The notes under the pieces were generated by a model. That model was not told where the DNA came from and ran no database searches. It was given only the letters and a program-made list of their open reading frames with translations. A stretch of DNA of 64,000 nt from Fusarium oxysporum f. sp. lycopersici 4287 (taxonomy: Eukaryota; Ascomycota; Sordariomycetes; Hypocreales; Nectriaceae), in the NCBI RefSeq assembly GCF_000149955.1, contig NC_030988.1, positions 690,036 through 754,035 of the forward strand, given 5' to 3'. Every line of letters starts with the position of its first letter. The stretch's first letter is position 1. The translations under genes were made by a program, and so were the position numbers. This document shows positions 44,002 to 54,591 of the stretch, piece after piece.

Positions 44002-45497
44002 ACTCCGTGTTAGGAGACTCTACAAAACTGGATTTAGCTACATGTCAGCGATACCATGTCAAATAGCTGTTTCTCTTGAGGTTGCTTGAAGCCAATTGTC
44101 TCGCAAAATCAGCTCCATTATACTATGACAGAGTATTGAATTTACTTGCCAGGGAACCCTGACTCAACTGTATGTAGCAGTAGATTAACTTTGAGTGCCA
44201 CGGGTACAATGTAGACCTATTTCATCAAGAGTTGGATGTGATACGCCTTTTTTCGCTTAGCCAACTCAAAAGGAGAGAGACACTAGAACAGGTGTCAACG
44301 ATAGAAAATAGAACGTTTGTGACAATTGGGCTCTGGCTAGAGCCGCTTCAGAGTGACCATCGAGAGGACGAGAGAGAGAAGAAAAAAAAGACTAATTGAC
44401 ACAGTGTACTGTAGATGGCCGCTAAGGCCTGGGCTCTTCCTTTAGCTATATATTATCAAGCTTCTCGATAGCATTCTGGCAAAATGTGGCTCGGGCGGCA
44501 TAAGTAAAGAATTGAGAACAGACAGCGACGTAACTCTCTCGACTTTGGCGCTTGAGCCGGAAGTGAAAGGACATGTTACCCTCTTTGTGTAGTGCTTCCC
44601 GGTCGATTTCGAACAGCCTGACCCCTGAAACTACACTTGGTCATGGCACTTGATACAGCGTAGGTTGGTCAGGTGAACTGTTGATATCACTGCTGATTCT
44701 TTTCGGAAAGCCAGTCACTACAGATGATTTTCATCCGCCTATGTAACCAATGAGCTTCTAGTCAATACCGTGTACGCAGAACGAGAAAATGACTCGTTGG
44801 TAGCATAACGTCAGGTAATGTCAAGGTGAAGCTATTGTCAGACATTACGTGTATTCGGTTCATTGATGTGAATTGGTGTATTCATGTTGTGTTCTGTTGA
44901 AATCTGCCCCTTCGAGGTTTTACCATTTCCGCTGTAATCTTAAAGTATCCCTGCTTGCACGTGCGGCCCCAGCACCTGTTCAACAGCTATACTATCCCAA
45001 GCGGATGAACCTTCTAAAGTTCATGCATTTCTTTACATATAAATATACTCTTATGAAGCATAGAGACGACATACCCTACAAAATTCTTACCCTGCCTATG
45101 TCATGTCTGGTCAGACAAGTCGTTGGTGATTCCATCGGATTCAAAGATGTGTTTCAGCGTGTATTTGTCGACTGGATTTTCGATGTGTTAAGTAGGAACT
45201 GCGAAATCTCAATGCATTTCACAGGAAGGCGAAATATATCGAAGCGTCCTGGGAGGACCGGGCGGTAAGCTTCAGCCAAGGACTCAGCGAAAAGAAATCT
45301 TGAAAGAAATGCCAGGGGAAGCGAGGTCTGATATCAGCCTGGACCTTATGAGTCGGAATTGCAACGAAAATTCAGCCTAGGCGGCGACGTATAATGACCA
45401 TTGTATATATAGTAGATACTCATCATCAAAGCCTTGAACCGAAAACGAAAGATAGAACGGAAAGATAGGAAATGAGGGCAGGATAACTCGATGTGAC
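44002..45497. other. Intergenic, one doubtful reading frame
   Basis: The 131-codon frame at 44873-45268 is basic, Cys-containing and has no motif; I do not call it. Otherwise no gene seen. Confidence 0.35.
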
Positions 45498-45600
45498 TGC
45501 AGTACATTCCGAGACTTCATATTTCATCGTAGTTCTCACCCTTCAGAATAGCAACGTTGTTCATATCGGGAGGGGGACTGAACCTAAAACTAAACTATTG
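45498..45600 (+). repeat. MITE-like short inverted-repeat element, copy 5
   Basis: Starts CTGCAGTACATTCCGAG and ends ATATCGGGAGGGGGACTGAA followed by CCTAAAAC. Copies 5 and 6 face each other in opposite orientation, 10 bp apart. Confidence 0.65.
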
Positions 45601-45609
45601 TATCAGCTG

Positions 45610-45725
45610 CAAGTAATTTCACTTCCCGTTCCCCTCCCAATATGAGTAATCTTACTGTTTTTGCGACCGAGAGCAGAAATGAGAGACGGAATTTTGGAAA
45701 CTGAACCTGAAATGCATTGCATCTT
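45610..45725 (-). repeat. MITE-like short inverted-repeat element, copy 6
   Basis: Reads TCCCCTCCCAATATGAGTAA, then a TTGCGACCGAGAGCAG core, and TTTTGGAAACTGAACCTGAA followed by ATGCATTGC. It ends only about 100 bp upstream of the start of the secreted-protein gene. Confidence 0.75.
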
Positions 45726-45824
45726 ATAACGGCTATCAGGGCGAATACGCCAACTACTCAGCGTGACTTGGTAAGAGATATAAAGCCGAAAGGCATTCAC
45801 GCTGATCTGGAGTATCCAGAAACA

Positions 45825-47438
45825 ATGAGATATCTGTTACTTTTACTCAATATATCCTCAGTATATGGTCTTTGTGACTGGTATTACGGTCACTGGCAGC
45901 CAGAGCCCCATCAGTGTTTCGACCTCGTTGTTCAAGAGCTCGGAGTCAGTTTAGAGCTGATCCAGTACATGAACTTCGATAGGGATCTAAACAACATCTC
46001 AGAATTCAATATCTACAATGTTCCTTTGTCTACCAAACCTCTCAAATTCGCGACATGGACAGATGACTGCCCTCCCCGACTAGTAGTGGAGAAGCATCGC
46101 ACATGTACATCCAGTGATAGCAAAGTAAGTAAGGCGCATCAGAAGACCGCGGATGCCAAAACTGTGCCGTCACCGTCGTCATCTGCAGATGTTACTAAAA
46201 CCCGTCCGACTGGCTCCATCGCGACTGATATAGCCGAGTCTTCAAAGACATTGGACGATGCTTCCGCTGCTACTTCATCAGGTGTGTGATAAGATGTGAT
46301 AATGCTGGTCGGTTTCTAATCGTCGCGTTGTAGCTGAAAGGCACGGGGCTTCTCAAAAACAGAAACACAGAACGTCCGATCGGGACCAGAACGAGGCGGA
46401 CTTGACGTCGCGTCAGACAACACATTCCGATTATCCGACGGCAACAGGGACTGCGAAGGATAGTGAAGTTACAAAAGAGACCACCACGTTAATTTCGACT
46501 ACGAATGTCAAATCCAAGACAGAGACAAGAGCAGGATCAAACACAGGTTCGTTGTCAAATACAAGAACTACGAAAAAAGACACAAAACCGACGACATCCC
46601 AAGGTTCTACTACGATGAAATCTGAAGAGAGGTCAACTACAGCTGTAGAAACGAGTCGACCGAGCAAGACGACGGAAGATGAATCAACAACTACATCGGA
46701 AGGAAAGACAAAGCAGGCGGCCACGTCAAATACAGTGAAGGACGGTTCAAGCATGTCCAGGGCTAAAGGAGAAACCGCCACCCGGACTGACACAGCCAAA
46801 GTGACTACGTTGACTACCATTAGAACTTCCACCACCAAAACACCGCCCAAAGCAACGACTACGGACGGTTTTCCTGATGCTCGGAATCACAAATGTGGAC
46901 TTGTAAAGGACTTCCCAGGCCACGCTGAAGTAGCATATGCGGATGTGAAACACACGGCTGGTGCTTGGTGCGATAAAGATAAGGTTCGGGGTGCTATTAT
47001 GAGTGCCGAAAGCAAAAAGCTTAAAGCGGTAATGAAAGGGTCCCGGGGAGTGCTTTACGAGTACAGCGTTCGATGGATGGAGAATTGCCGTTGGACTGAC
47101 CAGAGAGTCTATTTTCCGCTGAACCATGACAAGAAAACGACTTGCGTTAAACTTATGACGGAGTTTGCGTGGGAAAAGTGTAGGTCGTCTGTTTCCTTCT
47201 CCATTTATTTTTTGTTATTATTGGCACTGCACAAGACACTCGGTCGCACCCTTATTCTATCTAGCCTACACCCTACCTTAGGGCCGCAACAGTGTACTAA
47301 TCCGGACTTTATGTAGGCACTGGCAATGAAGGAGTGGGGGGCACAGCTCAAGCAGGCTGTCTACTATACGAGCTACGAGCTAGCGGTGGGGCTAGTCAAG
47401 GGATTGTCTATGATGATGAGACCGTAATTGAAGAATAA
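45825..47438 (+). CDS. Secreted Ser/Thr-rich protein with a LysM-like N-terminus and Cys-containing C-terminal domain (474 aa, three exons)
   Basis: Exons 45825-46281, 46334-47179 and 47317-47438; introns GTGTGT...TAG (52 bp) and GTAGGT...TAG (137 bp) keep phase. It starts with a signal peptide (MRYLLLLLNISSVYGLC). Residues 25-60 (HQCFDLVVQELGVSLELIQY) resemble the LysM pattern of fungal chitin-binding proteins but are diverged. A long Ser/Thr/Lys-rich disordered linker follows (about residues 100-325), likely O-glycosylated. The C-terminal domain has several Cys (CGLVKDF, AWCDKDKV, ENCRWTDQ, TTCVKLM, WEKCTGNEG, QAGC), typical of secreted fungal wall-associated proteins. Function unknown; cell-wall or extracellular role inferred. 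Four MITE-like copies flank the gene. Confidence 0.7.
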
Positions 47439-47549
47439 ATGGAGAGCCCCTAAAGCAAAAGGGGAAGGCGGCAGTGAGCTTAAGGTGAAGGACGAAATTG
47501 ATATTGAAGAATATACCAAATTATATCACTCTTGCGCTTCGGTTAGGAA

Positions 47550-47668
47550 TCTACATGAAATCTTAGGTAAGGTTTCCCTCCCAACAGAAGTAATCGTACT
47601 ATTTTTGCAGGCGGGAACAGGAATTACAGATAGAACTTTAGCAGCTGAACCTGAAATGCACTGTAAAC
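47550..47668 (-). repeat. MITE-like short inverted-repeat element, copy 7
   Basis: Left end TACATGAAATCTTAGGTAAG, then TTTCCCTCCCAACAG, core TTTTTGCAGGCGGGAACAG, and GCTGAACCTGAAATGCACTG at the right end. Confidence 0.75.
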
Positions 47669-47825
47669 CTACTAGTTACATATAAATAGTAACTATCGTT
47701 TTAATTTAAAGATTTAATTCTATCTTTGTTGAGAAATTCCAGATGTAACTCATTTTATACGTGTTATTAATCATCATCCTTAATTCTTTTTCTATGAAAC
47801 CTGACCTTCTTCTTCATTCGATTAT

Positions 47826-47922
47826 AGTGTATTTCAGGCTCCGTTTAATCGCTATTCTTACCTGCACAAATAGCAACACCACTCGTATCGGGAGGGAGCC
47901 TGAACCTGAAATTTCCTGTATA
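47826..47922 (+). repeat. MITE-like short inverted-repeat element, copy 8
   Basis: Starts ATAGTGTATTTCAGGCTCCG and lacks the usual AAAATTTCATC block (a short internal deletion); ends CGGGAGGGAGCCTGAACCTG followed by AAATTTCCTG. It lies about 245 bp upstream of the small secreted-protein gene. Confidence 0.75.
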
Positions 47923-48167
47923 GTATCATTGATGAATGCTAGCGGCCGTGAATTAAAGTGCCGGGATACGACTTGCATGTACCTCAAGGTAGATCACCAG
48001 TCAGACATATAGGGATGCCGGCGGATATTTGAAAGGAATAATATGCAGCCAACGTATGTTCAACAATACTACAATATTGATCCTAGAGTAATTGGATGGG
48101 GTATATAAAGCCTAGTAAATCAATGTAAGTCATGTAGCATCTGCTATTAAAATAACTTTTCTTCAAA

Positions 48168-48371
48168 ATGAAGTTGGAGTTACTGATCTCAGCCTACATG
48201 ATTGTCGTTCCGACTCTTGCTTTCCCAGCCTTCCGGGAGGGCGGACACCTTGTGACAGATGCAGAAGTTGCCAACATCCGGCGAGACACGAGAGAGAACA
48301 CAAAAAGTGATATGAAAAGCCTCTTTGATCTTATTTCTTGTTTTCCCCATGGCTGTAAGAAGTCTGAATAG
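48168..48371 (+). CDS. Small secreted peptide candidate (67 aa)
   Basis: Starts MKLELLISAYMIVVPTLAFP, a clear signal peptide, with AAAATGA context. The mature part is about 48 residues, polar, with possible RR and KK processing sites and two cysteines near the end (SCFPHGCKKSE). Small secreted Cys-containing proteins in repeat-rich fungal regions are often host-interaction candidates; nothing in the sequence proves a function. Single exon. Confidence 0.6.
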   Translation: MKLELLISAYMIVVPTLAFPAFREGGHLVTDAEVANIRRDTRENTKSDMKSLFDLISCFPHGCKKSE

Positions 48372-48679
48372 CGGGTTATATTTGAAGGGTACAAAATTGC
48401 AGTATTGGATAGGAGGCTTTGTGTGATTCTTGTGCGACGGATGTTATATAGCCAGGCCTAATACAGATGATGAGACCGTTCCGGCTTTCCAAGTGAGAAA
48501 TTAGTCCGTGCTGAGGTTATGTTGATAGCTTTAAAAATACGTAAACTGAGCAAAGGCCAGGTGTCACGTCTCTCAAGTGGTCAAACAATGCTTGCTAGGC
48601 TTATGGATGAAAGGAATCTCATTGATAATCGGTGAGCTAAGTTCTATCTGGGTGCTAAGTGAATGTGTTACAGGGAGAG

Positions 48680-48836
48680 CCGAAAGGAGTGTCTGCTTTC
48701 CTCTGCTTCGATAGAATTGTTGTAGACCTTGGGCGCCGCCAGCACCCATCGTAAAGTAGTAGTCCTGTCTGGAATGGGTCCGTATAATTCACCTTCACCA
48801 GCGAAGCGTGGACACTCCTTTCGATCATCCCTGTAA
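48680..48836 (-). repeat. Segment shared with 17266-17436
   Basis: Second copy of the segment at the 3' end of the reductase-like gene. On the minus strand it reads DDRKECPRFAGEGELYGPIP and stays open for about 55 codons. No adjoining reductase sequence is seen here, so it is an isolated fragment or a dispersed repeat. Confidence 0.6.
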
Positions 48837-49534
48837 TGTAGACTCGCAGCTCACGCGGAAGCCGTCAGTCGTAAGTCGCGAGCCTCATCGCCGTTGCATT
48901 CCAAGCACTACCAGGGGGCAGGAAAAGGGAAAAGAGAAGTAAAAGGCAAGAAACATATCTCACAACCACTAGTTTACGTCATCCGACTGATAACAAGTGT
49001 TTCCTTGTTTTCAGCATGCGCTGATCTATCCATTGTCCACCCTCCGGTGCTATGTAAAACTAAAAAATGAGAGACTTATGGGAAACCTTCTGCTTTCTTG
49101 AAGTGGGCAGTGAGCTGCACAGCTTACGTCTCCTCCGTCTCACTTTCCTTTTAGGATTACCCATCAAGGGTTCCTCCACCCTCTCACAAGCCGACAAGAG
49201 AACCTCTCTCCCATCCATTCAACGCTGCCTCTTGGGAACTGGTATCACCTCGAGATAATATGTTACTTCACGAAGCACTGCTGTTCTCCGACCTCCCCGG
49301 CTCAGCGGGGCTCCAAGAAGTTGCGGCACCTTACGCTCTTCTATCTTCGCTTTACTTTAATACACACTAAAATAATAAATTCTCCCACGCTTTTCGGAAA
49401 ACCAAAGGTGCAAAGTGTAATAAACTGTAACTATCCATAGTCAAATCCTAGTTTTGCCTAAAACTACTTTCTCCAATCTGCTAGTAGGTCTCGGCCAATG
49501 TAGAACTGGGCATCGAATCAATCTGAAAATCCAC
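48837..49534. other. Intergenic, no gene seen
   Basis: Downstream of the CSC1-type gene. A short frame at 49067-49258 is not convincing. Confidence 0.4.
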
Positions 49535-52500
49535 TTATATGTCATTGTACGGTGAAAAGTCTGGAGGATTTCTGCTGTAAGTCACATTGGCCATCGCGTC
49601 TAAAGCTGCGCCGTAACTTTCTATCTGTATATTGCTAGAAAGCTCTCTGGTTTGTCGAATCTCATCCTCGGCAATACCAAGATCGTCCTGTGGAATCCAT
49701 GTAATCGGCTCACGGCGGCGCAGTGCACCATGCTGAAAGGAGGCTTGATCAAGTGATTCTGGCTGAACAAATGAGTCGCTATGCAAAGCGCTCATCATTG
49801 TTTGTGCGTGTTCACGCTGAGAACCACGAACCTTTGTCGGAGCAAAGTCGCCACCTGAGGTAGGTAATGATGATGCATCTTCAGAATCATGAAGCCGCAG
49901 CAGCATTGTCGGCAAAACGTTCGACAATGCGGTGAAGCTTTTATTGAGGGTCATCTGAAAAATCATAGTGAACACCAATAATGCCAACATGATCACACCC
50001 TGAGGGACGCAGCTTGCTCTTCCATTCGCATCGCGCGTGGTGAAAAACAAGCCAGATACACATAGCTCCATAGTATATAGACCAGTGAACGTCTGGTTAA
50101 TCGCCCTAGGATATAGCTTGCCGCCAGTATCAAAGTCGAACTTGCTCACGTAGAGCGCTGTATACTTCTGGGCTATCCAGAAGAGTCCAAATGTTAAGAT
50201 AGCAAATATTGAGATCAAGGGAGAGATAGTGCAGTAAATAAGCGAAATGCAGGCAAAGTTAGTGTATACGGGGAAGAGAGCCCCGTATTTGGCTGGGCTC
50301 AGCCGCGTATTGCGAGACCATTTCTGACGTGCGGTCGCGTCAAAGACCGGGGACAACAAGTACCATTCAGCGAGCGTCGCTACTTGAAGCAACGTGGCGG
50401 AGCTGGTTGAAAGAGCCTGGAGGAGCATGTACGAGTAGAAATAATTAGCTGCTTTAGGTAAGTTCCGTGCCAGCATATCCAAGATATTCGCCACTCTTTC
50501 TAACGACTTGACATTAGAAGCAAACTGGCTGACGGAGGCGGTGAAGAAGGAGGCAATAGAAACGACGAGAAAGACTTGGATGAAGAGGAAAATGAAATAG
50601 TATTTTTGGATAAACTGGGTTTTCTGTGAGTGTGTCTGAACGCCTTTCAGCATTGCCAAGCAATCGAGAAATATGGGAAGCAGGAAGAGCATTGTTGCTA
50701 GCATAGCCGCGGGAAGCAGACCAGCGATCGCTTGGATGAAGCGTCGAAGGAGGTAGAGTTGTCGAATGAAAGCCAGCCAATCATATGTATCGATAAGGCT
50801 ATCAACCTGGCTAAGTGCCCCTGACCAAGACACTGGGACGGACCAGAGCGATATCATTAATGCCAAAATTCCCGTAGCGGCTATAGCCCGGACCCAGCTT
50901 TCGCGGTAGCCAATCCCTATATTTTCCCAAATGACGTCTTTTGGCGATGTCTCAATTATTGAGGTTGTCATGTACCCGGGTCGGCAGTAGACCGCGCTCT
51001 GACAGGACATGTAAGCCGCTGTTTGCTCGTTGAACTGAACAAATGCTGAATCTAGCAGTGGGAAGCCTTCGGAGTGTCGCCTGTCCTCAGCAATCTCGCC
51101 ATTTAGGCGACAAAGCTCTTTCCTACACCACTCAATTGTGTCGACCGACTTGGACAGCAACGGAAGCCCCGGCAACCAACGTTGGCCAAACAGTGGTAGC
51201 CTGAAGGTCGGACGACTTCTGGCCCGCAAAAAGTCTTTCCACAAGCCTCGCTTCCAGTTCGTCAGGCAATCATCATTGTATGCACTACGGTACCGGAAGC
51301 TATTTCGACGGCTACCGCGTAATCGGCCCGCGGAGAGATTCGCATGTCGAGCGGTCTCAGGAGTTGAGTGCCTTGGTGGTGATTCCCATAAACGCCACCA
51401 GCTTCCTGCGCCTGGACTGTAGTCTCGATCGAAATCATGCAGTAAAACCGCTTTGGGGAGCGTGGCAATCGGATGTTTGGCCACCGTAACTGGCTTCTCG
51501 GGCCCATGACTTTCTGTATACTCTGGAATTTCGGCGAGTGACGGAAGGGGTACGAAGCCATTTGTCGTCATAGCTCTCTTCTTGACCTGGTTTCCAGCTT
51601 TTACTGCCGTTTGCAGCACAACTCCCCTCCCTTGGCGAGCGGGTGACCTTGCTTCGGGCACTGACGGTGCGGTTCCGAGATCTGTCGACCTCTGTACCGC
51701 TAGGTCATCAATACGCAAGGTTAGCGCAGTTCTACGATGATCAAATGGGCTGGATTTTGGATCCTGTCGGCCGCAATCTGGAAGCCATGGACTTTCGAAC
51801 GCGTGCCGAGACGCTGACCTTGCCAGAACATTGCATCCTCCAGCGGTGGGTCGGCTATCAGTAATCTGACGAAACGTGGGATGCGCACTTCGCGTAAGCT
51901 TTGTTCTTCCTGCCTCCTCGGTCCTCTTCATTTCCATCCGTTTGGCAGCTTGGATGAGTGCAGTTTCCGCCGCTTCGAGCTTCTGATGGATTGCATCGCG
52001 AAGCGTGATCTTGGCCATAACGGGCGACAAGTCTCTGTTCAACCATACACGCTTGACCCCACCAGGGAAAACGGAAAACACATCGCTCAGAAGTTCCTCA
52101 CTTAACCATTCCTGTGGTATTGAACGCACTAAGACCGTGGACGCCGCCACCTCTGATTGATGTGACTTGGTGGTAAGGAATTGCTGTCTCATCGTGACGT
52201 ATACCCTCATTTCCATCGAGAAAACAAATAAGACCCAGAGAACGCAAAGCACCGAAACAATCAGATGCGCCCAGTACCGGTTGGTATCGTGGCTGTCTAC
52301 ATTTCCCCACGCAAAGGTATCAAGACCGGTGACCTGACCGGTAGCGCCCTGATTGGCATTGAATTCACGCCCCCTTCCTCCGATGTAATTGAGCGGTACC
52401 AGCACGGATATCGTGACACAGGCGATAGGGACAAAAATGGCCAATAGGACTTTCAGATATCTAAGAAAGAAATAGGCGTCAAGACCACACTTCTTTATGA

Positions 52501-52867
52501 AATCTCGGTCATCATTGCGACATAATTCTCTTATCAGATGGCGGAAAGCCTTTGGTGGCGGCAGCGTCCTTTCGCTTGTTGGAGTTAGGTAGGTTTTCGG
52601 TTTACTGCTTGGTTAGCATAGACCGACTCATGCCAAATCTGTAAATAGAAAGATAAAGCAGAAAAAGAAAATAAAAGAAAAAAGAAGAGATTAAAAAACA
52701 GAGACATACAATATTCGATCGAGATGGTTGCGGAGCGACAAGAAGAGGATGAGCTGTAGGAAGAAAAACACTGATCCACTGCCCAAGGCTGTAAGAAAGC
52801 TAACTAGCCCAATCCCGGCGTCCCCTTGTGCTCCGCCTGGCTGTTTGGAAGTTCCAGATTGAGACAT
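49535..52867 (-). CDS. CSC1/OSCA-type calcium-permeable channel family protein (DUF221/RSN1, 1075 aa, two exons)
   Basis: Exon 1 is 52867-52710 (MSQSGTSKQPGG, then helix LQLILFLSL). A 105-bp intron (GTATGT, branch CTAAC, CAG) leads to exon 2 at 52604-49535. The join gives KPKTYLTPT, followed by KKCGLDAYFFLRYLK, the conserved N-terminal signature of fungal RSN1-type proteins. A cytosolic region follows (VLVRSIPQEWLSEELL), with a long disordered insert at about residues 190-430, and then FVQFNEQTAAYMSCQSA and WENIGIGYRESWVR leading into the multi-helix domain (for example PAAMLATMLFLLPIFLDCLA, KYYFIFLFIQVFLVVSIASF). The family forms mechanosensitive or osmosensitive cation channels. The frame is intact. 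Confidence 0.9.
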
Positions 52868-53233
52868 ATGGCAACGAATGAATTGATGTAGGAAGAAAAA
52901 AAGTTTCGATCACGCAGTATTCCCAGGTATATATAATGTGAGCGCGGCGAGAGACACGAACAAAAAAGTAAATACAAGGGATCCTCCTTGATCATAATAC
53001 GCGTAGTGTAGAATAAAAGATCAACTTGAAGATTATAGTTTCTGTGAGAGTCGATATGTATATGTATAGATTAATTCAACCACACATATAATTGCGCCTC
53101 TTGTAGTAATGTCTTGAATCTATGAGCTGCTAAGAAAATACGTACTCCCGCCTGGTTCGTTACATTCGCTTTGCAAATTTCAAAGATCTTTATTTAGGCT
53201 GATAGGGAAGCTTTCTATACTGTTCTATCTTCG
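52868..53233. promoter_or_regulatory. Upstream region of the channel gene
   Basis: Contains a TATATA stretch at about 52930 and T-rich sequence on the minus strand, as expected of a fungal promoter. No specific site identified. Confidence 0.35.
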
Positions 53234-53653
53234 TTAACGATGAAAATAGGTAGTTATTTCGTTAGAGAAGTCTGCCATTTCTAGCTCTGTCTCCCAAGTA
53301 GGGAATGTAAATTCCTTCCACTTAACTGCAAAGAAGCATTGCCCATCCTTCATCTCATAGTGCCCCAGGATATCCTCTATCTCTAGATTTGGGTCTCCAT
53401 CATACAAGAGCGATGGTCGGGAAGTGTAATGTAGCATGCGAAGATCAACTCCATCTTCAAACGCCCATAGTAGAGATTCAATATGCAGCCAATCCCAAGA
53501 ATTCTTGTCCTGTGTTTCAGCAAGAATGCCATATAAGATACGACCTCCGACTTGAGTCAATACAAGGATCTTTTTTATGATGACATTGGCTGACCACGGG
53601 GTCTGTATGAGCCGCCCGCGGCCGGGACACTCGAGACGGGCTAGGTTTAGCAT
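53234..53653 (-). CDS. Chromodomain-like small protein (139 aa)
   Basis: Single exon from MLNLARLECPGRGR at 53653. The C-terminal half fits the chromodomain pattern: EIEDILGHYEMKDGQCFFAV, then KWKEFTFPTWETE and a final helix SNEITTYFHR. The EIEDIL start, KWKxF and TWE motifs are the hallmark residues. Chromodomains bind methylated histone tails, and small ones also occur at the ends of retrotransposon integrases. No transposon sequence is seen around this one. The N-terminal 90 residues are unfamiliar. Confidence 0.7.
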   Translation of the reverse strand: MLNLARLECPGRGRLIQTPWSANVIIKKILVLTQVGGRILYGILAETQDKNSWDWLHIESLLWAFEDGVDLRMLHYTSRPSLLYDGDPNLEIEDILGHYEMKDGQCFFAVKWKEFTFPTWETELEMADFSNEITTYFHR

Positions 53654-53924
53654 TGCTTATGCACGAGTATCTACAATTTATAGGCACATAGAAGGGTTGG
53701 CACTACTCCTATACAATGGTTATGAAAACGGAAAGATCTCGGGGGGGTAGCGGTATGTGAGGATGGAAATCTATCTCTATGTCAGGGGTTAGGATGATCG
53801 CAATTAGGTAAAGAGTGAAAGAAAAACAAGATAATAGTTAATAGCAAACGTGAAGGGAAAGAAGGAACTTTATACCACTGATTTAAAGTTGAATTGCTAA
53901 TAAATTGTTGCACGTTTTATCACT
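53654..53924. other. Intergenic, no gene seen
   Basis: Sequence between the chromodomain gene and MITE-like copy 9; no open frame of note. Confidence 0.4.
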
Positions 53925-54035
53925 GGAAATCTCGGGTTTAGTTTCCCTCCCGATATAAGTAATCCTACCATTCTTGCAGGCGAGAACAGCAATTAGAGAC
54001 GAAACTTTTAGCAGCTGAACCTGAAATGTACTGTA
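53925..54035 (-). repeat. MITE-like short inverted-repeat element, copy 9
   Basis: Reads GGTTTAGTTTCCCTCCCGAT, then CTTGCAGGCGAGAACAGCAA, and GCTGAACCTGAAATGTACTG. It lies about 560 bp upstream of the F-box/ankyrin gene. Confidence 0.8.
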
Positions 54036-54591
54036 TGTATTATTATTGTTGTTATTATTGTCTCTCTAGCAGCGAGGTACATTTCACTTTTCTTGTTCCT
54101 TTTCCACCCACTGAGAACATAGCCTGCCCGCATCTTGTGAGTAATCGAACTTAGGATGGATGGTAGGTCAACTAAATGCAGTTATCTAGTCTAATTAGTC
54201 GAGATGGGTCTTCGAACTCCAGCCAGCCTAGACTTCTCATAACCATACAGCTTCCCAGTGCTTCGACCATCCCCGCCTGCCTGAAGTCTATTTTGTTTCC
54301 AATACAGGAAACACTCACGTCCCTTCCAACAGCGAACCCATCATAGGAAATGGTGGGCTTCCGATATGTGTTTGAACGGCGCATCAGACCTCTCGACATT
54401 GAGACCGCTAGCAGAAATGATACGATAACAGCTGTGGCATTTGACAATATCTGCTGTCAGGGTGCTCAGCGCGCGTGTAAATACTTCAAATCTATTCTGA
54501 CATTTGAGATCATGATGCCTACCGTGCTTTGATATTCTCCCTCCCACTTATAGCCCTCCTTTGAGATGGCTATGTTTCGTACTTTGCTGAG
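54036..54591. promoter_or_regulatory. Upstream region of the F-box/ankyrin gene
   Basis: No gene is supported; short frames overlap on both strands. Likely promoter region. Confidence 0.35.

Noticed and set aside
44873..45268. 131-codon plus-strand frame
   Set aside because: Basic, no recognisable domain or signal peptide, and no supporting context.
53234..53653. Chromodomain as the tail of an LTR-retrotransposon integrase
   Set aside because: No integrase, reverse transcriptase or LTR lies next to it.
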